A DNA stretch of 64,000 nt from NCBI GenBank assembly GCA_006503535.1, contig QYRS01000017.1:124001-188000 (forward strand), given 5' to 3'. The notes beneath the pieces are model-generated. The model made no database searches. It was not told the DNA's origin and was given only the letters and a program-made list of their open reading frames with translations. The DNA is from Arthrinium phaeospermum (taxonomy: Eukaryota > Ascomycota > Sordariomycetes > Amphisphaeriales > Apiosporaceae). This document shows positions 21,500 through 32,352 of this stretch, piece after piece (the stretch's first letter is position 1; every line of letters starts with the position of its first letter). The position numbers and the translations under genes are program-made.

Positions 21500-23153
21500 T
21501 CACATACTGATGCCCTGCATCATCGGTAGAGGCATAACCCGGAAACGTTCATGCGAACTCTTTGGAAGCAGGGTCTCCTTACTGACCCCCTGGGTGGATA
21601 ACTGAACCACGGCCAACATGCGTGTTCCTGGCAAGTTCCAGCTCCTCCAAATCAACCTGGCCTGGTGCCTCCTGTTTCCCATCAGACTTCGGGTCCGTCT
21701 GCTCAACCGTTTTTGCTTGGTCGAGAAGTCCGTCTTCGCTTCCAATTCGGTCGCCTACAGCTTGAAGTCCCACCAATCGACTCTCGGACTAAGCACTCAC
21801 TCTTCCTGGAGTGAGCAAAATGTCTCAAGAGGGAACAATGAGAATTTCTCGAGTAAACGGGTTACTCATAAGACACTGGGATAACGTGGAATAAACACTG
21901 GATCAAAATGAATAAACACCGAAAGTCGCTTACTGCCAGGCCCTCGTCAGCCACGGCGGAAGATGTTGAAGAACCTTCGGAAGCAGTGACATAATCCAGA
22001 GATTCCGTGTCACCCGATGTTGCCCCACCGACTGGTATGGTGGCATTGTTGCCTTCACTTGGCTCTGTAGCGCAGCTCTGCTCGCTTTCCTCCCCAGCAT
22101 CCATGATTGGATGTGACTCGCCGGGCCCGTCCGGCAATGATGCTGCAACAGCGAAGTATTCATCAATGGGGTCCTTCGTCGATCCCAAAACTGCCTGCCT
22201 GTTCTCCCTCACCGTCGGTGGCGGCAGGTTGCTCGGGAGCCCCCGGACCCTCTTGGGATTGTCTGGAAACGGGCCCATAATATGCGTCTTCCATATCTTC
22301 ACCTAAATTGGCGCCAGTCTCATTGGTCTTGTTCCCAGCATAAGGAGCTACCATCGGGGCCATATGAGGCAGATTAAAAACTTCGCTTGTTGCTTTGCCG
22401 TGCTGTTGGTTCTCAGAGCCAACCTCTTCAGGGACACACAGATGCAGTATCTATATCATGTTTCGAATCAATCTCTATGTGGGAATCATGGAGATACCGG
22501 GGATCCTCTATGTTGAAACTGGAGCCACCAATGCCTGCGTCCTTTATGCCGCATGCTGGGCATCCAGGTCAGTTGACCTCCTCCTCTGTGTTAGCTGTGA
22601 TTCTCCAGCCCGTGGGGACAGGGAGCGATCACCAGATTGCTTGACTCGGTGGTTCCTTTGAAGTTGGATCTTTCGCCATTAGTATTGGGAAGATCTTGAC
22701 AGGTATTTGGACAATCACCATCACTGCTTAGTCGGATAATGGCATCAGATGGCTTCGAGGAGATGGAATCATCCATAACTGTATTAGAGGCTGCCGTGGG
22801 AATCGTGTTCTTCAGGGGGAAGTTCAGTCCCTATAATGCGTTGTTTTTGATTGTCCATGCGATCATTCTGGGGATCATGAACATGGGATTCAGGCTCATC
22901 GAGACCCCTGCCCTGCTGTGTCCTACATACGGTGAAACTCCGAATTGCCTCCTGGTTTCGTACAGTCATTCGGCGACTGACTCCCTTGATTGCCACGATT
23001 TCTCATCCTTGGCTCTCTCGTTAGAGATATGATTGGTAAGACACCTGGACCCGGGGATATTTTCCAGGTGGCCTTTAGATTAGATGCAGATATAAAAGAG
23101 TGATTGCTTCCACAACTTTCAGTGGTGAGTAAGGTGGGTATCCTCCGACCCAC
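21500..23153 (-). pseudogene. decayed coding region, Ser/Asn/Glu-rich product
   Basis: The minus strand reads as a hydrophilic, disordered, acidic protein, but the frame changes or hits a stop several times. Pieces include one starting MDDSISSKPSDAIIRLSSDG near 22776, one with IGGSSFNIEDPRYLHDSH near 22530, one with NKTNETGANLGEDMEDAYYG near 22330, and one with VLGSTKDPIDEYFAVAASLP near 22180. Composition stays alike across the shifts, which suggests one former gene with at least three frameshifts. A 153-bp MITE-like element interrupts the downstream part. No domain is recognised. It could also be a real multi-exon gene that I failed to splice, or chance. Confidence 0.3.
21777..21929. mobile_element. 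MITE-like element, copy A
   Basis: A 153-bp unit bounded by imperfect terminal inverted repeats: TCGACTCTCGG at the left and CCGAAAGTCGC at the right (9 of 11 positions pair). A second, diverged copy lies at 57422-57582. Shared internal blocks include GAATTTCTCGAGTAAACGG, AAGACACTGGGATAAC and AATAAACACCGAAAGTCGCTT. No coding capacity. No clear target-site duplication. Just outside its right end the minus strand reads GTAAGCGAC, a potential splice donor. Confidence 0.65.
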
Positions 23154-23441
23154 AGCTCAAGTATGATACCCTGCCTGAGATACCAGGCGTCCTGGGCATA
23201 CCCATGAGTACTGAAATTATAGAAAATGTCTCTTCAGGTTTCAGAGAAGAATCAATATCCTATCCTTGATATAACAGCATCAGCATTGAAATATTGAAGA
23301 GTCTTTGCTCTGCAGTGAGCCGCTCGTCGAAAGCCCAAGCAAACCCCACTAACCTCCAGCCACTGCTAAGCGCCCAGCTCTCCAGCGACGTTGCGCTACC
23401 GATATAGGTTAGCCTAGCTGGCCAATCCTTCAACAATCCAA

Positions 23442-23541
23442 GGCGCTTTGGCGGAGTGGTTAACGCGATGCCCTGCTATGTGTACACATACCAGGTTAGG
23501 CATTTCCTTCGGGAGCGCAGGTTCGAATCCTGCAGGCGTCG
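23442..23541 (+). tRNA. tRNA-Ser (GCT) with a 19-nt intron
   Basis: The acceptor stem GGCGCTT (23442-23448) pairs with AGGCGTC (23534-23540), with two G-U pairs, and is followed by discriminator G. The D arm is GCG...CGC. The anticodon stem ATGCC/GGCAT encloses CT-GCT-A, giving anticodon GCT at 23475-23477. A 19-nt intron (23479-23497) sits after position 37, the standard place in eukaryotic tRNAs. A long variable arm (TTCCTTCGGGAGC) and the T arm GCAGG-TTCGAAT-CCTGC make it a class II tRNA, as expected for serine. It reads AGC/AGU codons. Confidence 0.93.
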
Positions 23542-24478
23542 CTCTTTGATTAGCAGGTCGCATCAGCGATTTCTCTTTTTGCTTTCCGAGCAAATCACTC
23601 TTTTGCCAAATGTGGCTGAAGCTTTTTTACACTGGGTTGTTCGTCTGCGTTTCTGCTTGACAACCCGTCTGCAGGCCGGTCGATTTTGGCATGCATCGTC
23701 GTTTGAAGAGATCCCGATTTACATGCTGCATCTATTTCGTAGAGCACCTAAAATTCTTCCGGAGATGTCCACAATAAGCTGGGTAAGTTAAGCGTTTCTT
23801 ATTCCTCTCTTCTTTCTCTTCTTTTGCGATTGGATTCGAGTTGGTGATCAATTGCTACCGCGTTCGCTTTTCGTTTTCGGACCATCGATGCCGCGGTCGG
23901 TGAGTGCTTCCCGTAAAGCGCCAGGGCCCATTAAGCTTCGCCGAACCCTCATTGAACGACACGAGAAGGTGGTGTCGAAACGGTTGGCATTGGCCGAGGC
24001 AGAAATCTACTGGAGCTCCTGACGCGACACCACCACCCCGATGCGCACCCGGTTCAAGATGACTCGCAATTGCCTACCGACAAGGTAGATCTCGGTAATT
24101 TCCAGTTGATTAATGCATGCGTAGAAGGGACGCGGCCCTCCATCTTCAAGGGGTTTTTTGTTATGGCACACATCAGCGACCGAGACATTGCATCACACAG
24201 AGCAACACACAAACGAATCACGGTCGGATCAGGCCAAAATGGACAGAGATATGCTGAAAACATCAAGTTTTGATATGTACTCAGTGCAGAATCATATGTA
24301 TATACAGGTAGAATAATATTTGATCAAAAGAACCAAGAAGGATAAAACACCATCTCTTGGATGCGCGCCTGCATCGTCGTCGACAGCCCAAACAAGACAT
24401 GTACTTGCAGGCTCAACCTCCGGCATCGCGCGAGAAATAGAAAGGTAGTAGAGGCACTACCACAGAGTAGCATCGTCT
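23542..24478. other. intergenic region with one short frame
   Basis: T-rich sequence after the tRNA can stop RNA polymerase III. A 44-codon ATG frame at 23888-24022 (+), ending RHEKVVSKRLALAEAEIYWSS, follows a GTAAGT-like donor at about 23784. It could be the last exon of a small gene, but nothing supports that further. The rest is the 3' flank of the LPMO gene. Confidence 0.3.
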
Positions 24479-25660
24479 TTAGTTGACGCACTGGCTGTAG
24501 TAGTCGTTCTGCTTCTGGCAGGTGCCCTGGGCGCAGGTGGTGGAGCCGGTGTAGCCGATGCCACCGCAGCGGCCGTAGAGGGCGACGCCCTCGCTGCTGC
24601 CGGCATCACCAGTAGGGGCGGCGGGCGCGGCCGAGGTGCGGGTGACCAGAGTGGTAGGGACGGGAGCGGGGGCGGAGGAGACGGGGGCGGCAGGGGCGGA
24701 AGAGGGGGCAGGGGCCTCGGGCTCGCAAGCGTCGTCGTCGCCCTCCTCCTCGTCATCACCCTCGTCATCCGCACCGTCAGCCTCACAGGCGTCATCGTCG
24801 TCACCGGCGGCGGGCTGAGCAGGAGCGGGCGCGGCGGAGGTAGAGGCGGCAGGGGCAGGGGCAGAGGCAGCCGGGGCAGAGGCAGCGGGGGCAGAAGCAG
24901 CAGGGGCAGCAGGGCTGGAGGCACCAGCGGCAAAGAGCTTGGGGCCGGGGATGGTGTAGCTCTTGATGGTGGTGTAGGGGTTGAAGAGGATGCCGGGGTC
25001 CTTGGAGTCGTACAGGTCGGTGCCCAGGGTGCCCTCGGGCAGGTCGGTGCCGGAGCCGGTGACGGCGATGTTGATGCACTGGGGATAGTGCTGGGCGCCG
25101 CCCTCCTGGCCGCCGGCGTGGAGGGCGATGATCTCGTTGCGGAAGACGTAGTTGCCGGCCTTGAGGTTCTCGGGCACCTTGGTCGTCCAGGTGCCGCCGT
25201 TGGCCACCAGCTTGTCGGCGCCCCACTTGCCGTCCGTGTAGCCGGCCTCGTCGATCTTGACCCATTTCAGGGCCGAGGGGTCGGCCTGGCTGCAGTCGCC
25301 GCCGCAGTCGGCCACGTAGGTCAGGACGGGGCCGATGTTGTGCGGCCAGTTGGGCCAGTCGAAGCTGACCTCGCCGCCCGCCTTGACGGAGCTGGTCAGG
25401 GCGCCGGGCTGCGCCTTCTTGTGGCAGTTGATGTCCGACGTCTTGTAGCTCGTCGCGTCGACGAAGCCGTTGTCCAGGTTCTCGGTCGACCACGCCGCCA
25501 CCTTGGGCGCGCTGCCGCCGTTCTTGGCCTGGTAGTAGTAGTCCATCAGGAAGCCCTGCTGCTTCTTGCCGTCGGTCGAGAACGTGTTCACGTTGCCGTG
25601 GGCGAGGGCCGTGGCCGCGAAGGCGCCGACGGCAGCGAGAGTGAGCTTGGTGGAAGACAT
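24479..25660 (-). CDS. AA9 lytic polysaccharide monooxygenase with CBM1
   Basis: Single-exon gene of 393 residues. The signal peptide ends ...ATALA, leaving His21 as the mature N terminus, the first ligand of the copper histidine brace. His107 (WPHNIGP) is the second ligand, and Tyr192 in the H-x8-QHYPQC block is the axial residue, with Gln190 beside it. The catalytic domain runs to about 243. A Pro/Ala/Ser linker follows, then a strongly acidic stretch at about 287-315 ([14 protein letters not shown]...) with two cysteines, then more Pro/Ala/Ser, and a CBM1 cellulose-binding module ([11 protein letters not shown]...YYSQC, about 360-393). The enzyme oxidatively cleaves cellulose or related glucans outside the cell. 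The acidic linker is unusual. Confidence 0.96.
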   Translation of the reverse strand: MSSTKLTLAAVGAFAATALAHGNVNTFSTDGKKQQGFLMDYYYQAKNGGSAPKVAAWSTENLDNGFVDATSYKTSDINCHKKAQPGALTSSVKAGGEVSFDWPNWPHNIGPVLTYVADCGGDCSQADPSALKWVKIDEAGYTDGKWGADKLVANGGTWTTKVPENLKAGNYVFRNEIIALHAGGQEGGAQHYPQCINIAVTGSGTDLPEGTLGTDLYDSKDPGILFNPYTTIKSYTIPGPKLFAAGASSPAAPAASAPAASAPAASAPAPAASTSAAPAPAQPAAGDDDDACEADGADDEGDDEEEGDDDACEPEAPAPSSAPAAPVSSAPAPVPTTLVTRTSAAPAAPTGDAGSSEGVALYGRCGGIGYTGSTTCAQGTCQKQNDYYSQCVN

Positions 25661-27233
25661 GTTGAGGTGGGGTATGTAAGTGATCTGAAGAGATTGGATC
25701 GATGGGAGATGGGGAGATGAAAGCTTGGCTTTTGATCAAGTAATTCGGTTATGTATGTTCGGATGAAGCGAATGTCGGTCCCGGCTTCACGCAGTGAAGT
25801 TGACTGGCTGGTAAAAAGAATGTAAAGGGTGGAATAGGTGAGAAGCCTAGGGAGAAAAAGAGTGTGTAATGCGACCTGCAACTGAGACGTGATGAAGCAA
25901 AAAAGAAAAGGATCTCATACTGACGGCGGGCACTATCTTGTATTTATGCATGGCCTTGCCACCTCTCCATCGTGACCACCCCCCGTTCTTCATCCTGCAG
26001 AGCCTCAAGAGTCCATCGGGAGACTCGAGATTCAGGAGCGAGAACCCACGCGACCAGCCAGTCGGCTTACACGGTCCAGGGCAGTGGGCCCGGCGGTTGT
26101 GGAAAAATCATCGTGGGTTGTCATCAATCTGCAACAGAGCCCAGCGGTGTGCGCCGTGTGCTGCTCGCGATCCCTGATATGTTGTAATGGGGGCGAGTTC
26201 CCGTTGTGGAAGTCATCCCATATGAGCTGTTCAGGGACCGGGGTTCCATCGTCACCGTTGGGAAGGTTCGTTCCTGACAGCAGCCCAGGAACGCCGTTGA
26301 CAGGAGTCAGTGACCAGTCTGACAGCCTGCAGGAATAACACGACATGGTGGAAGGTCGGCCCAAGGTGAAACAAGAATCCCTGGCTGATCTCGGCGCCTG
26401 CCCCCGGTTGACGTTGAAGATCCACCGCGCTATTCCCTGCAGGTGATCTCGACAACCCCTGGACAGCCGTATCTTCGGACGAAAAGTCTCCTTCCTCCTG
26501 CCAAGACGTTTCTATTAAAGAGGAGCCAATGCAGGAAAGGAAGCCTTTCGACTGGACCGTCTATCGAGAATCTTCGGTCTCTGCCGCGCTCTCGTAAACG
26601 CCTACGAGAAAAAGGAATGGCAAGCCGAGGTGTGACGCCCATGCACGGGCTTTCTCTTCGGCTGGCGCGCCCCTGTCTTGCCTTGGTCCAGGCCGCTGGG
26701 TCAGCTCTGATTGAGCCGAATCCCCCCACTAAAGTTCTAAATTCAGGGAGACAGGAGCGCTGTGGGCAGTGCCAAGGCCCATAAATCGCTGTCTCATCAC
26801 CGCCGAACCGCCCAAACCACCATCTTGGGAGAACCTGATGGGCGTTTTCACATTCCTTTCGTGAAGCTAAGATTGCCAAACATATCGCGATCGATTCAAT
26901 TCTTGCTTTTTGTGCGTGTGAGTGTGTGCATGCAGGTACATTTCTCTAGCGAAGCTTGCATCCTACTCGCGACGTCGCTTGCAAGATGCATCGGAACCTT
27001 GGGCTGTGCCGCTTGCACTGCCTGGCTTACCTTACTGTACTTACTTATCGTCCGCCGTTGAGTCACTCGGCCAATAGCGATTCCCCCAAATGCCTTTCGG
27101 TCAGCCAGGTGCGATGGTATATCTAGACGTGAATTTTCCACCACTCAGCGATTCAGATGCCGGGTATATAATTTACGTGATTACCAAGGAGAGGGTATCC
27201 GACCGCCCACCATCACCGTAACCTCCACAGCAA
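25661..27233. other. divergent intergenic region
   Basis: Between the LPMO gene (minus) and the SLOG-like gene (plus), so it holds two promoters. Frames of up to 150 codons occur on both strands without a recognisable domain. Confidence 0.4.
27165..27170 (+). promoter_or_regulatory. TATA box of the SLOG-like gene
   Basis: TATATA, 64-69 bp upstream of the ATG at 27234. Confidence 0.45.
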
Positions 27234-27998
27234 ATGTCTCAAGCCAAGCCCTCTTGGGCCAGTCTTCTCCAGCCGACGCTTCGTTCTCGCGCTTCGGCAG
27301 CTTTTAGGGCGGCCAGCTCGGAACCACCCGACGGCGGCGCTAGCAACCGAAATTCAGCCGCAGATCCACCCCAGGAAAATGTCAAGAATAATTCTTCCGC
27401 CGCAGCCTCCGTCGCAGTCCAATCTCCGGCTTGCTCGACGACGATGCCGCCCCCGCGGCGTGTCGCCATGATCAGTGGCCACATCGATCTCTCGCCCGAG
27501 GAGTTCGCTAAGGGCTATCACGCCCAGCTCGATGCGGCGTTGGAAAAGGGCGACGCTTTCATCATGGGGGACGCTAAGGGTGCGGACGAGCTGGCCCTGG
27601 ACTACCTTTTGGCCAAAGACCCCTCGACGGCCGCGGCCGTCGCCGGTCGCATCACCGTCTATGCCTCCCGGCAGGCCAATGTCGCCAGGCTCGAGCAGAC
27701 GGGCATCAAGGTGGCTCTGGCCGAGATGCGCAATGCCCTGCCGGCAGAGGGCGATGGCCGCGGGCGCGGGCGTGGACAGCAGCAGAGCCGAGGTGGAAGG
27801 GGAGGGCGAGGGAGAGAACACCATTTGCGGCGCGATGCCATGATGACTGGGAACAGTGACTACGATATCCTGTGGGTGCGGACCGAGGCAGAGTCCCGGG
27901 CCCTCTATGGGGACAAGTATCGGCCCAGAGTCTCGGCTACCGAGCTGAACAGGCAGAGGCGGGCAGAGATACTGGCTCGACAAGGAGGATCCAATTAG
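27234..27998 (+). CDS. SLOG-like nucleotide-binding protein with RGG insert
   Basis: Single-exon gene of 254 residues. After a disordered ~75-residue N terminus, the core reads VAMISGHIDLSPEEFAKGYHAQLDAALEKGDAFIMGDAKGADELALDYLL, followed by RITVYASRQAN. This resembles the Rossmann-like SLOG/YpsA-type fold (strand-G-x-H start, GDAxGxD loop), which binds nucleotides or nucleotide-derived ligands. About residues 176-198 form an Arg/Gly-rich insert ([20 protein letters not shown]). After it the fold resumes with MMTGNSDYDILWVRTEAESRALYG. RGG segments usually bind RNA or are arginine-methylated. The family call is by pattern only; biochemical role unknown. Confidence 0.75.
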   Translation: MSQAKPSWASLLQPTLRSRASAAFRAASSEPPDGGASNRNSAADPPQENVKNNSSAAASVAVQSPACSTTMPPPRRVAMISGHIDLSPEEFAKGYHAQLDAALEKGDAFIMGDAKGADELALDYLLAKDPSTAAAVAGRITVYASRQANVARLEQTGIKVALAEMRNALPAEGDGRGRGRGQQQSRGGRGGRGREHHLRRDAMMTGNSDYDILWVRTEAESRALYGDKYRPRVSATELNRQRRAEILARQGGSN

Positions 27999-29773
27999 CC
28001 GTACCGAGCAGCCTTTCTTGACAACATGATTAGAGAGCCACCCCCAGCAGTCTTCGATTAATCCGGTCTCTTCTCGATTGGACCAGTGCATCATTTAATC
28101 GTGATACTCCGACATAACCGCGAATGCTCGCACGGCAGGTTCACGCATGACCCGGAATCATACATCATATGCCTTCTCTTCTCTTGCCATCGCGAACGAC
28201 ACGTTTCCGTCACTGTCGATACTTTGCCACGATGTCCCCAAAAAGATGATAGTGAATGAGCGTTGCTCCCTTTCCCTGGTCGTGACCACATCCACTTGCG
28301 AGAATTCGGGATGAAGTGTCATCTGACAGCATGTTGGTCGACCGCGGTCATGGATCTATTTTCATCACGTCGGGTCGAGAAAAGGGGCCAGGCACAGGGG
28401 CATGGCGCACATGGCGTGGTTCAAATACGATGCAGAGCCGAAGCCTTACTGGGTGATAATGAAAAGGAAAGAAGAGTTCCAAGTTATTGGATATTGATCA
28501 CTTAGTATCCCAACCAGATATCTGTGTTCTGTCGGCCCTGCTCCCGAAAGGTCAACAATAACCGAACAGTAAGCATCGGCAGATGGGCAAGTATGGTACG
28601 TCAGCAATATCTCCGGCACCTCGACTTTCCGAGCAGCTCAATCAAGCTATTCTTAGCACTCAGTATATGTGCTTTTGTTTGCATCTGCACGCAATATGTT
28701 TCCTGGGTTGGGTGACTCAGCTTAGCCAGATGGTCAGGGGCCGAGACCCCAGATTAGAAGCGCATAGCCACCTTTCGTGGACGTTCCTCGCAGAAGCCCA
28801 ATCAGAACCAAAAGATCACCCTGCCACCCTGCAGCATTGCGCTGTCAAAAACCAAGCTCTCGGGCGCGGGTTGTTTTAACCGGGTGTCTGTGTGTGATCG
28901 TCTAGAACCCATGATTGGGCAGATGTTTCGGTCCCTTGGCAGGGCCGGCTATTCTGGGATCCGAGATCCTTGCGTCGGTCCTTGGGTGCCGGGTCCACCA
29001 CACAAAGCCGAGCCACAAAAGGATTAAGCACCTGTAGGGGTGCAAGTGCTTGCTTTGTCGGGTAGCTACGTGGAACCCATTGGATCTCTCAAATATGATT
29101 GGTATATGGAATGATCTCCTTCGGGGGAACGTGTAGTTCCTTATTCTAGTGGGGGTTCTGATATTATGACACTCTAAAGGTAGAAGTGATATGTGATGTA
29201 ATAACCGTCGCCGTAGATTAAACCAGGAGTATCGAGGTTTTATCTAGGGGATCGTACCAGCCAATCACTATTGAGTCTTAACCTCCCTTGCTTGTACGCA
29301 TGTTGGTGCAATAATGATAGTCTTCATAGCTATATTAGAATGTCGATATGACAAGTGACGTGTTATGAAATAAGCAATATGGATCGCATATGTTTATCAG
29401 TGCTCGGCACACCGGAAGCTGACATGCATTTTGAGTCCGGCCCGGACAGGAAGCAGTTCATCACAGGAAGACCTCTGCACTTCAGGCTGCAATGTCGGTG
29501 CATCGCCACTGGGACAGCAAAGACGAATTGCTATATTGGGAACCGTTGCAAGGCTAAGCAAAACCACGGGATGCCATCGAACCGAAGCATTGTTCTGATG
29601 AATGGAATGGGGGGAGATAAATATCATGCCAGAAACCACCATGAAGCAAGAAATATCTCCAGCATCTTCCTCACCATTGTCTATCTTCCCATTTCATTCC
29701 AGCGGGCAAACCTAGAACTCCAACACCCCACCAAAAGCAACAACGAGACTTACCTGTTACCCAATCTCCCACC
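27999..29773. other. gene-free region of 1.8 kb
   Basis: No defensible gene. A 140-codon frame from 29355 begins with GTG and runs into the promoter of the secreted-protein gene. GATAAATAT at about 29617 could act as its TATA element. Confidence 0.35.
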
Positions 29774-30409
29774 ATGAAGTTCTCCGTCTTCTCGTCGATC
29801 CTAGCGGCCTCCGCGGTCCTGGCGGCTCCCACATCTCCTCTCCCGCCTCGCCAGGCCGTCTGTGATCCGAGCAAGATGCCGTCGGAAACGGAAACTACGG
29901 GGGCGATCCGCGACTGGCTGGCCAGCGTCAACATGGTCAACGCCTTCCTCGACAACGCAGCGCAAGCTTCGTCCAGCCAAGCCGCCCAGGCGCTGCAGTT
30001 CGCCAAAAAAGAGCCGAGCCATCTGAGTGAGTGGCCGTTTGTTCTTTGCACATTTTGCCTACCCCCTCTTTCCCATCTGTCCCACGTGGTTCTGCGAGAC
30101 CTATACTAATAGATGCCCTGCGAAACAGAGGTCCTCACCCGCGTCTGCGGCGTCTCCGACGCCTACGCCCGCGCCGTCCAAGACCTGGGCCAGGTCTTTG
30201 GCGGCGTGCTGACGAACCTGCAAGCCATCGTCGACGGCGACACGACCGCGGCGCCCAGGGCTACCGCCACCATCAACCGCATCCGCTGCTGCAACGTCCT
30301 CCCGGACCTCGACGTGCTCTGGCGCGAGGCGGCCGAGTCCTACGGCGTCGTGGGGCAGGTCCAGACCAGCGTGCCTCGGCCGGGGGCGTGTAGCTCGGTC
30401 AGATGTTGA
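29774..30409 (+). CDS. small secreted cysteine-containing protein (177 aa)
   Basis: Two exons, join(29774..30026, 30129..30409). The donor is GTGAGT, the branch site a textbook TACTAAT and the acceptor AACAG; the frame is continuous across the 102-bp intron. The N terminus MKFSVFSSILAASAVLAAP is a signal peptide, followed by a Pro/Arg stretch where processing could occur. The mature part is helical and polar with six cysteines (AVCDP, RVCGV, RCCNV, ACSSVRC), enough for three disulfides. No transmembrane segment and no known enzyme domain. It fits the broad class of small secreted proteins, some of which are host-interaction effectors; nothing here proves that. Confidence 0.82.
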
Positions 30410-32352
30410 TTGTGTCTCGACTTGCGAGCATCACCATGCTGACCCGGACGACGGGGATACGCCACAAAAGTTTGCTGTGCTCTCGTAGAGTTACACGTAT
30501 TTGGGATCTCACTGGGAAGCTTCGCATCCGGAGGGTTACGCCATTGTTTGCGGTCGGAGTTCAGCACTGGGATTTGGGGTTATTGTTCCTTTCATCATGT
30601 GGCGTTCTAGGCCCGGTCATCTCCTTTCCAGCATGTTGTTGTTGATCTTTTTCGCTTTGGGTTCAATAGTTGAGTGTTGCTATAAGGCCGAACGGTCGTT
30701 CTATCGAATCGCGTATCCCGTTTGGGTACGCGAGAAAGAAGACGAGAACGAGAATCATCCAGCTTACGTATTTTCTCCCAGGCTGGCGATGGTGGAAAGA
30801 GAAATGAAGTCGGTGATCACATGCAAAGTCGCGTGTCATCTCCTTATGGACTCGCGATGACGTCTAGGAGAGAGTATTGATTGCCATGGGGATGAAGGGG
30901 CGAGACGCAGGATCAACATTGTGGCATCTGTGCCACCACGTGGGGATAAAAGGGGGGAACATACGCCAATAAACCGAATCTCAGTTTTCGACTTATTGAA
31001 GGTTGGTGTGCCAAGGTGACATCCCAGGTCGAGCTTAGGTAACTTCGGGTTCTAGAAGCCTATCGGATGGGTTGCGAAGCTCGGTAATGATCATTGAGAA
31101 GTGCCTGGGTTGGGCATCACTTTTAATGGGCGCTGGATGCGGTAGGGTAGGACGGCGGCGTGGGCGGGTGGTCAGCTTGCATGGAAATACCTAGATAGGC
31201 GAGGGCAAAAAGGGGCATGGATTTTCATCGGTCGCAAAACTCACCGGTGTCCATTGCATTTTGCTTTCCCCCCTCTCGAGAAACCCGTGTGTGGTGTGTG
31301 ATTAATCTCAGGCATCAATTAGTTTCGTAGATGGGCAATTTGTGTATCTCATTGTTTAAAGTGAAACCGAAGATCTACCAGATCACAAGCAAAGGCCGGG
31401 AGCCGGGTTGGATGGATGCGATGATGCGATGGCTGCTGACGGTTGTGGATGTGGGGGAGAGAGGTTGTCTAGCAGTGGCAGCACCCACCGCCGTTCTTTG
31501 TACCCCGCAAAGCTTGAGTCTGACAGCCACGCAAACCAACCAAAACCCGATCAGACGACAGGGCATGTCATCCTGCAGCACTTGGGATGGCCGACCTTTT
31601 CTTTGTTGCTGTCGCAATACGAAACGTAGGTAGCGACCCAAGGACAAAAAGAAAAACGCACCAAACCCTCATGATTCGCCAGAGTTTCCCTTCTCTTCTT
31701 GGCCTGCTCCCTCGTCCCACGTTTCAAGCACTCGATCGTCGATGTGAGGGAGCATTGCGGGATTTTCGTTCTTTTGATCTTCTGCCTACCTAATCTACGG
31801 CGTACTCGTTCGTAGGCTGGCCCATGCCACTGTACCAGAAACAAAGAGAGTACGAGACAGACATCATCGATTTTTCCCTTTCCCCCCAAGTATGGCGCAG
31901 CAGGCGGCAAACGCAAGCACCAAGCGGCAGCAGCCAGCCAGCCAACTCTACCGTAGAAACCAGTGAACCAACAAAGGACAGTTCATCTCACCGGCCCCCA
32001 AAGGCCGATGAATCCCGCCCGTGCACTTATACATACGTGACCGCTGGAGCTTACATCTCGTACAGGCCCAGCATGTTCCATTCATTCTCCTTCATTCCCT
32101 TGTTTGCTGTAATCTACTAGTATTGCCACGTTTTGCCTACTTAGAAGGCCCTCCCAGGCTAGACTGGACAACAGTAGCCGCAGGTGGACGGTGAAAACTG
32201 TGATTAGGTCCCTTTGCAGGAGACACCGCGTCACCGCGTCACTTGCCCGCGCTTGCACAACTACAGAGACAAGAGGGCAGCCTTTGCTTCGTTGGTCCCT
32301 CTCGTCACCCATCCCTTGTCCCACCACTCTCCCGCACAATCGAATATCCCCC
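30410..32352. other. gene-free region of 1.9 kb
   Basis: No coding region recognised. GATAAAAGGGGGG near 30947 resembles promoter elements but has no gene behind it. The last part is the leader of the ABM-like gene. Confidence 0.35.

Noticed and set aside
29355..29777. Plus-strand frame of 140 codons
   Set aside because: Begins with GTG, overlaps the promoter and ATG of the secreted-protein gene, and shows no domain.
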